Assembly (NCBI RefSeq): GCF_049977365.1
Contig: NZ_JBNGEN010000002.1
Span: 124,001-188,000, forward strand
DNA: 64,000 nt
Direction: 5' to 3'
Origin: Brachymonas sp049977365
Lineage (GTDB): Bacteria > Pseudomonadota > Gammaproteobacteria > Burkholderiales > Burkholderiaceae_C
This document shows positions 1 through 8,933 of this stretch, in pieces. Within the stretch, counting starts at the first letter, position 1. The number at the start of each line of letters is the position of its first letter. Under the pieces are notes generated by a model. That model did no database searches. It was not told the DNA's origin and saw only the letters and a program-made list of their open reading frames with translations. Position numbers and translations under genes: made by a program.

Positions 1-693
1 AAGCAGGCCATGCTCCACAGTCTGCAGATCGGCGAATGGAAGCCACAGGAAGCCATTCCCAGCGAAGTGGAGCTGGCCAAGCGCTACAGCGTGAGCCAGG
101 GCACCGTGCGCAAGGCCATCGACGAGCTCGCCTCCGAAAACCTCGTGGTGCGCCGTCAGGGCAAGGGCACCTTCGTGGCCAGCCACAACGAGCGCCATGT
201 GGAATACCGCTTCCTGCGCCTGCATCCCGACGAGGGCACCGTAGCCAGCGAAGGGCGCACCCAGCGCACCATCCTGGAATGCCGCCGTGTACGCGCCACT
301 GCAGACATCGCTCGACAGCTTCAGCTCCAGAGCGGGGAATCCGTCATGCAGATCCGCCGCCTGCTCTCTCTTGGCGGCACGCCCTCGATCCTGGAGGACA
401 TCTGGCTGCCTGCCTCCCTGTTCAAGGGACTGACGAGCGACATGCTGACCCACCACCAGGGGCCCACCTACGCCCTGTTCGAGGACCAGTTCGGTGTGCG
501 CATGATCCGCGCCGACGAACAGCTCAAGGCCGTCCTTCCCGACACCCGGCAGGCGGAACTGCTGCAGGTTCCGTCTTCCACCCCCCTTCTGCAGGTGATG
601 CGCGTGAGCCTCACCTACAACGACCAGCCCGTAGAGGTGCGCCGAGCGCTCTACCGAACCGATACCCACCATTACAAGAATACCCTGAGCTGA
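1..693 (+). CDS. GntR-family transcriptional regulator (5' partial)
   Basis: A GntR/HutC-type regulator whose reading frame is open to the first base, so the true start lies before the window; the first visible Met is at base 10. The winged-helix DNA-binding part is at the beginning (IPSEVELAKRYSVSQGTVRKA) and is followed by the usual RRQGKGTFV wing. The rest, about 150 residues, fits a UTRA ligand-binding domain. It lies 207 bp upstream of sdhC on the same strand. In Burkholderiales a GntR gene commonly sits next to the sdh genes, so it probably regulates TCA-cycle genes here. The effector is unknown. Family call is firm; target is inferred. Confidence 0.9.
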   Translation, partial: KQAMLHSLQIGEWKPQEAIPSEVELAKRYSVSQGTVRKAIDELASENLVVRRQGKGTFVASHNERHVEYRFLRLHPDEGTVASEGRTQRTILECRRVRATADIARQLQLQSGESVMQIRRLLSLGGTPSILEDIWLPASLFKGLTSDMLTHHQGPTYALFEDQFGVRMIRADEQLKAVLPDTRQAELLQVPSSTPLLQVMRVSLTYNDQPVEVRRALYRTDTHHYKNTLS

Positions 694-900
694 AACCCCA
701 TTTCACGCACCGAAAGCATGCAAACCCAGCGAAGAAGCCGAGATCATCCGATCCCATTTCTGGGGTTTGAGAGTTTGCAAGCCCCAAGTCATCTTCATCA
801 GTCTAAAATGCGCAGTTGTTCTTGTTACGTTCCTTGCGGAGCGTCACAAACACTCCCAAGCTTCGAATGGATTTGTTGACTCACAGATAAGGCCCTTTCC

Positions 901-1341
901 ATGTCATCTACCCCTCCCTCCTCTTCCACCAAGCGGCCTGAATTCCGCAATATCGGTATTGCGGATATTCGCACCTATCGCATGCCCCTGGCGGCCATCG
1001 TGTCCATCCTGCACCGTGTCAGCGGTGCACTGATGTTCCTGCTGCTGCCTTTCGTGATGTGGCTGTTCGACAAATCCGTCACATCCCAGGTGTCGTTCGA
1101 GAAATTCACCGCCCTCTTCAACGGAACCCTGGGCATGCCGGGCTGGTTCTACAAGCTCGTCTGCCTGGCACTGATCTGGGCTTTCCTGCACCACATGTTC
1201 ACCGGCATCCGCTTCCTCATCATGGATGCCTCCCATGAATTCGTCAGCAAGCAGTTCGGCCGCAGCTCCGCCCAGGCTGTGCTGGTTGCCAGCCTGCTGC
1301 TCACCGTGGCCCTCGGCGCCAAGCTGTTCGGCCTGTATTGA
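901..1341 (+). CDS. sdhC: Succinate dehydrogenase cytochrome b556 subunit
   Basis: A 146-residue membrane anchor of complex II, which binds haem b and quinone together with SdhD in the inner membrane. The first 35 residues are polar. An RMPLAAIVSILHRVSGALM segment follows, the typical SdhC signature with the quinone-site Ser/Arg neighbourhood, and then there are three hydrophobic helices. The His of the HHMFTGIRFLIMD stretch is the likely haem ligand. The ATG at 901 follows a pyrimidine-rich leader and the next gene starts 22 bp after the stop. It is the first gene of an sdhC-D-A-B-E-gltA run. Confidence 0.95.
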   Translation: MSSTPPSSSTKRPEFRNIGIADIRTYRMPLAAIVSILHRVSGALMFLLLPFVMWLFDKSVTSQVSFEKFTALFNGTLGMPGWFYKLVCLALIWAFLHHMFTGIRFLIMDASHEFVSKQFGRSSAQAVLVASLLLTVALGAKLFGLY

Positions 1342-1363
1342 TCTTCAAGCAAAGGAAACCCCC

Positions 1364-1729
1364 ATGTCTGTCACCTACGGTTCCCGTCGCATCACCACTG
1401 GCGCCCACTACGGCGTCCGTGACTGGCTCGTCCAGCGCGTCACCGCCGCCATCATCGTGCTGTTCACGCTGGCGCTCATTCTCTCGGTCCTGCTGACGTC
1501 CGGTCCCCTGAACTACGATTCCTGGGCCGGCATCTTCGCACCCCAGTGGATGAAGTTCCTGACCTTCGTCACCGTCCTCGCGCTGTCCTGGCATGCCTGG
1601 GTCGGTGTGCGCGACATCTGGATGGATTACGTCAAGCCGGCCGGCCTGCGCCTGGCCCTGCATGTGTTCACCATTGCCTGGCTCGCTGGCTGCGCCGGCT
1701 GGGCGATTCAAGTTCTGTGGAGAGTGTAA
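1364..1729 (+). CDS. sdhD: Succinate dehydrogenase membrane anchor subunit
   Basis: A 121-residue hydrophobic protein with three transmembrane helices, the second anchor of complex II. The start is the ATG at 1364, preceded by AAAGGAAACC; the frame is open further upstream, but that part overlaps sdhC and is not family-like. The sequence contains ALSWHAWVGVRDIWMDY, the SdhD motif with the haem-ligand His and the quinone-site Asp/Tyr. The gene ends 3 bp before the sdhA start, so translation is probably coupled. Confidence 0.94.
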   Translation: MSVTYGSRRITTGAHYGVRDWLVQRVTAAIIVLFTLALILSVLLTSGPLNYDSWAGIFAPQWMKFLTFVTVLALSWHAWVGVRDIWMDYVKPAGLRLALHVFTIAWLAGCAGWAIQVLWRV

Positions 1730-1732
1730 AAA

Positions 1733-3538
1733 ATGGCCCTGAATCCTCAATCCCTGCCCCGCCGCAAGTTTGACGTTGTCATCGTCGGTGCCGGTGGCTC
1801 CGGCATGCGTGCCTCGCTGCAACTGTCTCGCGCCGGCCTGAACGTGGCCGTTCTCTCCAAGGTCTTTCCTACCCGCTCCCATACCGTGGCCGCACAGGGT
1901 GGCGTCTCTGCCTCTCTCGGCAACATGAGCGAAGACAGCTGGGAATGGCACTTCTACGACACCATCAAGGGCTCTGACTGGCTCGGCGACCAGGACGCCA
2001 TCGAGTTCATGTGCCGCGAAGCTCCCAAGGTCGTGTACGAACTCGAGCACTTCGGCATGCCGTTCGACCGCAACCCCGATGGCACCATCTATCAGCGCCC
2101 GTTCGGTGGCCACACGGCCAACCACGGTGAGAAGCCGGTGCAGCGCGCCTGCGCCGCAGCCGACCGCACGGGCCATGCCATGCTGCACACTCTCTACCAG
2201 CAGAACGTGCATGCCCACACCAACTTCTTCGTCGAATGGATGGCGCTCGACATCGTGCGCGATGCTGACGGCGATGTGCTGGGCGTGACCGCGCTGGAAA
2301 TGGAAACCGGCGACATCTACATGCTCGAAGCCAAGACCACCCTGCTCGCCACTGGCGGTGCAGGCCGCATCTTTGCTGCTTCGACCAATGCCTACATCAA
2401 CACCGGTGACGGTCTGGGCATGGCTGCCCGTGCCGGCATTCCGCTGCAGGACATGGAGTTCTGGCAGTTCCACCCCACGGGCGTGGCTGGAGCCGGCGTG
2501 CTGCTGACCGAAGGCTGCCGTGGCGAAGGCGCCATTCTGCTCAACAGCGAAGGCGAGCGCTTCATGGAACGCTACGCTCCTACCCTGAAGGATCTGGCAC
2601 CGCGCGACTTCGTGTCCCGCTCGATGGACCAGGAAATCAAGGAAGGTCGCGGCTGCGGTCCCAACAAGGACTACATCCTGATGAAGCTCGACCACCTCGG
2701 TGCCGAAACCATCCACAAGCGTCTGCCCTCGGTGTACGAAATCGGCATCAACTTCGCCAACGTCGACATCACCAAGGAACCGATCCCCGTCGTGCCGACC
2801 ATCCACTACCAGATGGGCGGCATTCCGACCAACCTCAACGGGCAGGTCGTCGAGCATGTGAACGGCGCCAACCGCGTGGTCAACGGACTCTATGCCGTGG
2901 GCGAATGTGCCTGCGTGAGCGTGCACGGCGCCAACCGCCTGGGCACCAACTCGCTGCTCGACCTGCTGGTCTTCGGCCGTGCCGCCGGCAACCACATCGT
3001 GGCCAACGTGCAACCCGGAGCCGAGCACAAGCCGCTGCCGGCAGATGCCACCGACTTCACCCGCGCACGTCTTGCCAAGCTTGAACAGTCCACCAGCGGC
3101 GAATACGCCCAGGACGTTGCCAACGACATCCGCAGCAGCATGCAGAAGCATGCCGGTGTGTTCCGCACCCAGGCACTGATGGACGAAGGCGTGCAGCAGA
3201 TCGCAGCCATCCGCGAGCGCGTGGACCACATCCACCTGCAGGACAAGTCCAAGGTCTTCAACACGGCCCTGGTCGAATCGCTCGAGGTAGCCAACCTGAT
3301 CGAAGTGGCTCAGGCCACCATCGTGTCCGCAGCCGCTCGCCACGAATGCCGTGGTGCCCACACGGTCTACGACTACGAGCACCCCGCTGACGATCCCAAT
3401 GCACCGCTCGGCCGCGACGACAAGAACTGGCTCAAGCACACGCTGTGGGACAGCAAGACCAACTCCCTCTCCTACAAGCCCGTGAACCTGAAACCCCTGA
3501 CGGTTGACACGGTGCCGCCGAAGGTGCGTACCTTCTGA
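1733..3538 (+). CDS. sdhA: Succinate dehydrogenase flavoprotein subunit
   Basis: The catalytic FAD subunit of complex II (601 residues), oxidising succinate to fumarate at the cytoplasmic face of the inner membrane. A dinucleotide-binding GAGGSG is at residues 19-24. The SHTVAAQGG segment carries His50, the residue expected to be covalently flavinylated. An FHPTGV motif and the GECACVSVHGANRLGTNSLLD-type C-terminal FAD region are also present. Length is normal for the family. The start overlaps almost directly with the end of sdhD. The flavinylation factor SdhE is encoded two genes downstream. Confidence 0.98.
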   Translation: MALNPQSLPRRKFDVVIVGAGGSGMRASLQLSRAGLNVAVLSKVFPTRSHTVAAQGGVSASLGNMSEDSWEWHFYDTIKGSDWLGDQDAIEFMCREAPKVVYELEHFGMPFDRNPDGTIYQRPFGGHTANHGEKPVQRACAAADRTGHAMLHTLYQQNVHAHTNFFVEWMALDIVRDADGDVLGVTALEMETGDIYMLEAKTTLLATGGAGRIFAASTNAYINTGDGLGMAARAGIPLQDMEFWQFHPTGVAGAGVLLTEGCRGEGAILLNSEGERFMERYAPTLKDLAPRDFVSRSMDQEIKEGRGCGPNKDYILMKLDHLGAETIHKRLPSVYEIGINFANVDITKEPIPVVPTIHYQMGGIPTNLNGQVVEHVNGANRVVNGLYAVGECACVSVHGANRLGTNSLLDLLVFGRAAGNHIVANVQPGAEHKPLPADATDFTRARLAKLEQSTSGEYAQDVANDIRSSMQKHAGVFRTQALMDEGVQQIAAIRERVDHIHLQDKSKVFNTALVESLEVANLIEVAQATIVSAAARHECRGAHTVYDYEHPADDPNAPLGRDDKNWLKHTLWDSKTNSLSYKPVNLKPLTVDTVPPKVRTF

Positions 3539-3587
3539 GCAAGCCACGCACGCGCCACCAAGCAATCGAACACGGAGTTTTTCGACC

Positions 3588-4289
3588 ATGAAACGTACCT
3601 TCCAAATCTACCGCTACGACCCCGACAAGGACGCCAAGCCTTACATGCAGACCATCGAGATCGAACTCGACGGCCACGAACGCATGCTGCTCGACGCCCT
3701 CATCAAGCTCAAGGCCAAGGATCCCACGCTGGCCTTCCGTCGCTCCTGCCGCGAAGGGGTGTGTGGCTCGGACGCCATGAACATCAACGGCAAGAACGGG
3801 CTGTCCTGCCTGACCAACATGCGCACGCTCAAGGACCCCATCGTCCTGAAGCCGCTGCCCGGCCTGCCGGTCATCCGCGATCTGATCGTGGACATGACCA
3901 TGTTCTTCAAGCAGTACGACTCGATCAAGCCGTACCTGATCAACCACACGCCGGCTCCCGAAAAGGAACGTCTGCAGTCGCCCGAGGAACGCGAAGAACT
4001 CAACGGCCTCTACGAGTGCATTCTGTGCGCCAGCTGCTCCACGAGCTGCCCGAGCTTCTGGTGGAACCCCGACAAGTTCGTGGGTCCTGCCGGTCTCCTG
4101 CAAGCCTACCGGTTCATCGCCGACAGCCGTGACCAGGCCACCAGCGAACGTCTGGACAATCTGGACGATCCCTATCGCCTGTTCCGCTGCCACACCATCA
4201 TGAACTGCGTGGACGTGTGCCCGAAGGGACTCAACCCCACGCGGGCCATTGGCAAGATCAAGGAACTGATGGCGCGCCGCTCCATCTGA
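3588..4289 (+). CDS. sdhB: Succinate dehydrogenase iron-sulfur subunit
   Basis: The electron-transfer subunit of complex II, 233 residues. The N-terminal half has the [2Fe-2S] ligands in CREGVCGSD (Cys54, Cys59) plus Cys74, with Asp at the position where related proteins can have a fourth Cys. The C-terminal half has CILCASCSTSCP and CHTIMNCVDVCPKG for the [4Fe-4S] and [3Fe-4S] clusters. The ATG at 3588 follows CGGAG and gives the family-typical start MKRTFQIYRYDP. An upstream in-frame extension would overlap sdhA and is not family-like. Confidence 0.98.
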   Translation: MKRTFQIYRYDPDKDAKPYMQTIEIELDGHERMLLDALIKLKAKDPTLAFRRSCREGVCGSDAMNINGKNGLSCLTNMRTLKDPIVLKPLPGLPVIRDLIVDMTMFFKQYDSIKPYLINHTPAPEKERLQSPEEREELNGLYECILCASCSTSCPSFWWNPDKFVGPAGLLQAYRFIADSRDQATSERLDNLDDPYRLFRCHTIMNCVDVCPKGLNPTRAIGKIKELMARRSI

Positions 4290-4313
4290 GTCTCCTTTTT
4301 GTCCGGGATATCC

Positions 4314-4604
4314 ATGACCGCAGATTACGACGACGATCGCCTCACCCCCGAGGAATACAGCAAGCTGCAATGGCGCTGCCGGCGCGGCCTGCTCGAAAAC
4401 GACCTTTTCATCGGCCACTACCTTGAGCGGTATGGCCCGCAGATGACGGTCAGGGAAGCGAAAGCGATGTATGCACTAATGGATCTCTCGGACAACGACC
4501 TGCTCGATCTGATGCTGCGCCGCAAGGAGCCCGCAGCACCTCTCGATACGCCGGACGTCATCGCCTTGCTGGAACGCATGCGCAAGCCTCGCCCGTCGCA
4601 ATAG
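4314..4604 (+). CDS. sdhE: FAD assembly factor SdhE
   Basis: A small cytoplasmic protein (96 residues from the ATG at 4314) that promotes covalent attachment of FAD to SdhA. It contains the RRGLLENDLFI segment, the RGxxE signature of the SdhE/YgfY family, followed by a helical body. An in-frame TTG 15 bp upstream would add five residues but has no better support. The gene lies 24 bp after sdhB, so flavinylation is encoded with its substrate in one run of genes. Confidence 0.92.
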   Translation: MTADYDDDRLTPEEYSKLQWRCRRGLLENDLFIGHYLERYGPQMTVREAKAMYALMDLSDNDLLDLMLRRKEPAAPLDTPDVIALLERMRKPRPSQ

Positions 4605-4668
4605 CATCCCTTCCCCCAGGCGGTTCGCCCCGCCCATCAGCATCCATAACAGACACAGGAGTTCTCCC

Positions 4669-5979
4669 ATGAAACTGGCTGACAACAAAGCGACTCTCTC
4701 CTTCAGCAACGGCAAGCCCAGCGTGGACCTGCCGATCTACTCGGGCAACATCGGCCCCGACGTGATCGACATCCGCAAGCTCTATGCACAGACCGGCATG
4801 TTCACCTACGATCCCGGCTTCCTGTCCACTGCGTCGTGTCAGTCCGGCATCACCTACATCGATGGTGACAAGGGAGAACTTCTGTATCGTGGCTACCCCA
4901 TCGAACAGCTGGCTGAAAAGTGCGATTACCTCGACACCTGCTATCTGCTGCTCAAGGGCGAGCTGCCGACGGCCGCACAGCGCGAGGAATTCCACAAGGT
5001 CGTGCTGACCCACACCATGGTCAACGAGCAGATGCAGTTCTTCATGCGTGGCTTCCGCCGCGATGCACACCCGATGGCCGTGCTGACTGGACTTGTCGGC
5101 GCCATGTCTGCCTTCTATGGCGAGAACATCGACATCCACAATGCCGAGCACCGCGACATCGCTGCGATCCAGCTCATCGCCAAGCTCCCGACCCTCGTCG
5201 CCATGGCCTACAAGTATGGCAAGGGCGAGCCCTACATGTATCCTCAGAACCATCTGAGCTATGCAGGCAACTTCATGCACATGATGTTCGGCACTCCCTG
5301 CGAGGAATACAAGGTCAACCCCGTCATCGAACGCGCCCTGGACCGCATCTTCATCCTGCACGCCGACCACGAGCAGAATGCCTCCACCTCCACCGTGCGT
5401 CTGTGCGGATCTTCCGGCACGAACCCATTCGCAGCCATTGCAGCAGGCGTGGCCTGTCTGTGGGGTCCTGCCCACGGCGGTGCCAACGAAGCCTGCCTGA
5501 ACATGCTCATGGACATCCAGAAGATGGGTGGCGTGGCCAAGGTCGGCGAATTCATGGAACAGGTCAAGGACAAGAACTCCGGCGTCCGCCTGATGGGCTT
5601 CGGTCACCGCGTCTACAAGAACTATGACCCCCGCGCCAAGCTCATGCAGGAAACCTGCAACGAAGTCCTGGCCGAACTCGGCCTCGAAAAGGATCCGCTG
5701 TTCGCACTGGCCAAGGAACTGGAAAAAATTGCGCTCGAAGACGACTACTTCGTCCAGCGCAAGCTGTACCCGAACGTGGACTTCTACTCCGGCATCGTTC
5801 AGCGCGCCATCGGCATCCCGGTCAAGCTCTTCACCGGCATCTTCGCACTGGCCCGCACCGTGGGCTGGATTGCACAGCTCAACGAGATGATCGCCGACCC
5901 CGAGTACAAGATCGGTCGTCCCCGTCAGCTCTACACCGGCTCTGTCCGCCGCGACGTGCCTGCCAACTTCAAGGGCTGA
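4669..5979 (+). CDS. gltA: Citrate synthase (type II)
   Basis: Condenses oxaloacetate with acetyl-CoA to start the TCA cycle. The protein has 436 residues, the usual length of the hexameric Gram-negative form. Visible catalytic regions are HADHEQNASTSTVR and MGFGHRVYKNYDPRA, supplying the active-site His residues, and a conserved Asp lies in the later VDFYSG region. The ATG follows AGGAG at a good distance. It is the last gene of the sdh run and is followed by a strong terminator at 6037-6072. Confidence 0.98.
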   Translation: MKLADNKATLSFSNGKPSVDLPIYSGNIGPDVIDIRKLYAQTGMFTYDPGFLSTASCQSGITYIDGDKGELLYRGYPIEQLAEKCDYLDTCYLLLKGELPTAAQREEFHKVVLTHTMVNEQMQFFMRGFRRDAHPMAVLTGLVGAMSAFYGENIDIHNAEHRDIAAIQLIAKLPTLVAMAYKYGKGEPYMYPQNHLSYAGNFMHMMFGTPCEEYKVNPVIERALDRIFILHADHEQNASTSTVRLCGSSGTNPFAAIAAGVACLWGPAHGGANEACLNMLMDIQKMGGVAKVGEFMEQVKDKNSGVRLMGFGHRVYKNYDPRAKLMQETCNEVLAELGLEKDPLFALAKELEKIALEDDYFVQRKLYPNVDFYSGIVQRAIGIPVKLFTGIFALARTVGWIAQLNEMIADPEYKIGRPRQLYTGSVRRDVPANFKG

Positions 5980-6036
5980 TTCCTCCCTTGTGGAGCCCCT
6001 GCCCTCACATGGCAGGGGCGGCTCTCGCCTTTGCAC

Positions 6037-6072
6037 AACCCATTCGGTTCTCAGCAACCGGATGGGTTTTTT
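6037..6072 (+). terminator. Rho-independent terminator after gltA
   Basis: A 13-bp stem with one wobble pair (6037-6049 with 6056-6068), a six-base loop and a run of T. An additional GC-rich hairpin (CCCCTGCC/GGCAGGGG) lies just upstream near 5997-6016. Together they close the sdh-gltA transcription unit. Confidence 0.9.
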
Positions 6073-6248
6073 GCTGCCTGGAGCAGATCGGCTCTTCACA
6101 GCCCTTGTTTTCCAGCCCTGAGTCCCCTGGGAATTCGCAGATGGGCAGATCATCCATCTCAAAAGACGATGGCACAGCGCGTCTTTTACATGGAAAATAG
6201 CATCATCCATCGTTATTCAAGATGGATTAGCTGATTTTCCGATTGCCC

Positions 6249-7178
6249 ATGTTCTACGACCGTGCCCTCTCCCGTCGACTGGACCTGACCTCGCTCCAGC
6301 TCTTCGTCGCTGTCTGCGAGCTGGGCAGCATTGGTCGCGCGGCCGAGCGGGAATTCATCGCCGCATCTGCCATCAGCAAGCGTCTGAGCGATCTGGAAGC
6401 GGCCTTCGGCACCCCTCTGCTGGAACGCCATGCCCGTGGCGTCACACTGACCCCTGCTGGCGAGAGTCTGCTGCACCATGCCCGCACAGTCATCTTCCAT
6501 CTGGAGAAGATGCAGGCCGAGCTCGGCGAATACGCCGAAGGGGTGCGAGGCCATGTCCGCATGCACGCCAGCATCTCGGCCATCGTACAGTTCCTGCCTG
6601 AGGATCTGGGGCGTTTCATCCGCGCACACGAACACATCAAGATCGATCTGGAGGAACACCTGAGCCACGAGGTGGCCCAGGCCGTTCTGGAAGGCACGGC
6701 CGATCTCGGCATCGGAAACATGGTGCAGGACATGGCCGGACTCCAGCGCCGCTTCTACCGTGCAGACCGACTTGTGGTTGTCGCTCCTGCGAATCATCCC
6801 CTGGCAGCGCATGGATCCGTGGATTTTTCCGAAACGCTCGCCTACGATCATGTCGGCCTGCATGTGAACAGCTCGATCAACCAGGCCATGCGCGATGCAG
6901 CACTGATTGCCGGGCGCGCCGTGCGGCTGCGCATCCGGGTCACCGGGCTCGATGCCATGTGCCGCATGATTGCCAACGGGCTGGGCGTGGGAGTGATGCC
7001 TGCGCGAGCGTTTCACCTGATCCATGGAACGGGTGACCTCGTGGGCATTGCCCTGACCGATGCCTGGGCTGAACGCACCCTGGAGCTGGTGGCCCGGGAT
7101 TTCGCCACCCTGCCGCAGCCCGCCCGTCTGCTCGTGGAGCATCTGACCGCTTCCGCCGAGTCGCCTCCGGCAAGCTGA
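6249..7178 (+). CDS. LysR-family transcriptional regulator
   Basis: A 309-residue LysR-type regulator. Residues 10-70 form the winged helix-turn-helix (LTSLQLFVAVCELGSIGRAA followed by SAISKRLSDLEAAFGTPLLER). The remainder is the periplasmic-binding-protein-like effector domain. I chose the ATG at 6249 over an in-frame TTG two codons earlier. It is transcribed in the same direction as leuC, which starts 54 bp after its stop, so it could be cotranscribed with the leucine genes or regulate them; the effector cannot be told from sequence. Confidence 0.88.
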   Translation: MFYDRALSRRLDLTSLQLFVAVCELGSIGRAAEREFIAASAISKRLSDLEAAFGTPLLERHARGVTLTPAGESLLHHARTVIFHLEKMQAELGEYAEGVRGHVRMHASISAIVQFLPEDLGRFIRAHEHIKIDLEEHLSHEVAQAVLEGTADLGIGNMVQDMAGLQRRFYRADRLVVVAPANHPLAAHGSVDFSETLAYDHVGLHVNSSINQAMRDAALIAGRAVRLRIRVTGLDAMCRMIANGLGVGVMPARAFHLIHGTGDLVGIALTDAWAERTLELVARDFATLPQPARLLVEHLTASAESPPAS

Positions 7179-7232
7179 CGCCCTCTTTCCCTTTCTCGTT
7201 TCTTTTCCATCCTCCCTTCCTACAGGATCACC

Positions 7233-8684
7233 ATGGCACAGACACTCTATGACAAACTCTGGGACGAACATGTCGTCCGCACTGAAGAAGACGGCACAGC
7301 CCTGCTCTACATCGATCGCCACCTGGTGCACGAAGTCACCAGCCCGCAGGCTTTCGAAGGCCTGCGTCAGGCTGGTCGCAAGCTCTGGCGCATCAGCTCG
7401 GTGGTGGCCACGGCCGATCACAACACTCCCACCACGGGTTGGGAGCGTGGATATGACGGTATCGTGGATCCCACCAGCAAAGAGCAGATCTCCACACTTG
7501 ACAGCAACATTGCCGCCTTCGGTGCGGCAGCCTATTTCCCCTTCCTCAGCCACCGCCAGGGTATCGTGCATGTGATGGGCCCCGAGAACGGCGCGACGCT
7601 GCCGGGCATGACCGTGGTCTGCGGAGACAGTCATACCAGCACCCATGGGGCCTTCGGCGCTCTGGCGCATGGCATCGGCACCAGTGAAGTCGAACATGTG
7701 ATGGCCACGCAGACCCTTATCGCCAAAAAGGCCAGGAACATGCTGGTGCGGGTTGAAGGCACTCTGGCTCCCGGCGTGACCGCCAAGGACGTGGTGCTGG
7801 CCATCATCGGGCGCATCGGCACGGCGGGCGGCACTGGCTACACCATCGAATTTGCCGGCAGCGCCATCCGCGGACTGAGCATGGAAGGCCGCATGACGCT
7901 GTGCAACATGGCCATCGAGGCCGGTGCACGCGCGGGTCTGGTGGCCGTGGACGACAAGACGATCGAATATGTCAAGGGGCGCCCCTTTGCCCCCGGCACG
8001 GATGCCACCACGGGACAGTTCACCGGCGGCCCCGAATGGGAGCAGGCCGTGGCCTACTGGCGCACGCTGCATACGGATGAAGGGGCCCATTTCGACAGCG
8101 TGATCGATCTGCGCGCCGAAGCCATCGAACCCGAGGTGACCTGGGGCACCAGCCCCGAGATGGTGGTGGGGGTCACGGCCACCGTGCCCGACCCCGAATC
8201 CGAAAAGGATCCCAGCCGGCGTGCAGCCATGGAGCGCGCGCTGACCTACATGGCGCTCGAACCGGGCAAGCCCATCACCGACATCCATGTGGACAAGGTG
8301 TTCATCGGCAGCTGCACCAACAGCCGCATCGAGGACATGCGTGCTGCCGCAGCCATCGTGCGCAAGCTCGGCCGCAAGGTGGCTCCCAACGTGCGACAGG
8401 CCCTGGTGGTGCCGGGTTCCGGTCTCGTCAAGGAACAGGCCGAGCGAGAAGGACTCGACAAGATCTTCACCGCAGCAGGCTTCGAATGGCGCCAGCCAGG
8501 ATGCAGCATGTGTCTGGCCATGAATGCCGACCGGCTCGAACCTGGCGAACGCTGCGCTTCGACCAGCAACCGCAACTTCGAGGGACGCCAGGGCAATGGC
8601 GGCCGCACCCACCTCGTCAGTCCAGCCATGGCTGCAGCTGCAGCCGTATTCGGACACTTCGTGGATGTCCGGACCCTTGCCTGA
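7233..8684 (+). CDS. leuC: 3-isopropylmalate dehydratase, large subunit
   Basis: The [4Fe-4S] aconitase-family large subunit that isomerises 2- to 3-isopropylmalate in leucine synthesis, working with LeuD. It has 483 residues. Cluster-binding cysteines are visible in GSCTNSRIEDM and GCSMCLAMN. VVCGDSHTSTHGAFGALAHG is the conserved aconitase segment. The ATG follows CAGGATCACC. The pathway continues with leuD and leuB downstream, separated from leuC only by a small lipoprotein gene. Confidence 0.98.
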   Translation: MAQTLYDKLWDEHVVRTEEDGTALLYIDRHLVHEVTSPQAFEGLRQAGRKLWRISSVVATADHNTPTTGWERGYDGIVDPTSKEQISTLDSNIAAFGAAAYFPFLSHRQGIVHVMGPENGATLPGMTVVCGDSHTSTHGAFGALAHGIGTSEVEHVMATQTLIAKKARNMLVRVEGTLAPGVTAKDVVLAIIGRIGTAGGTGYTIEFAGSAIRGLSMEGRMTLCNMAIEAGARAGLVAVDDKTIEYVKGRPFAPGTDATTGQFTGGPEWEQAVAYWRTLHTDEGAHFDSVIDLRAEAIEPEVTWGTSPEMVVGVTATVPDPESEKDPSRRAAMERALTYMALEPGKPITDIHVDKVFIGSCTNSRIEDMRAAAAIVRKLGRKVAPNVRQALVVPGSGLVKEQAEREGLDKIFTAAGFEWRQPGCSMCLAMNADRLEPGERCASTSNRNFEGRQGNGGRTHLVSPAMAAAAAVFGHFVDVRTLA

Positions 8685-8742
8685 TCTCCTCCATCAGACC
8701 CCGTTCCTCCTCCTCTCGCTTTTTGTGCACAAGGACTGCATC

Positions 8743-8871
8743 ATGAAACGACTCATCTCCTCCCTGTTCGTCATGGCCTCCCTGATCGCCGTCACCGGCT
8801 GCAACACCGTGCAGGGCATCGGCAAGGATGTCCGTGCCACTGGCAGTGCCATCCAGCGCGCCGCCGAGTGA
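8743..8871 (+). CDS. Entericidin-type small lipoprotein
   Basis: A 42-residue protein starting MKRLISSLFVM with a hydrophobic signal and the lipobox VTGC (Cys20), followed by a short amphipathic tail, NTVQGIGKDVRATG. This matches the entericidin A/B family of tiny outer-membrane lipoproteins. It lies between leuC and leuD on the same strand with 58 and 62 bp gaps. The placement is, as I recall, common in Burkholderiales and suggests cotranscription, but no role in leucine synthesis is implied. Confidence 0.85.
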   Translation: MKRLISSLFVMASLIAVTGCNTVQGIGKDVRATGSAIQRAAE

Positions 8872-8933
8872 TCCCTTTTCGGCTGCGTTGTCCTTTCCAG
8901 AGCAAGCGCAGCCTCACACCTGTCTGACACACC

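Noticed and set aside
874..900. TTGACT box just before sdhC as a promoter -35
   Set aside because: Only about 20 bp remain before the start codon, leaving no room for a -10 and leader.
1301..3589. Long open frame on the minus strand opposite sdhD-sdhA
   Set aside because: Antisense to firmly identified genes; low-complexity His/Val/Gly-rich translation typical of GC-rich complement.
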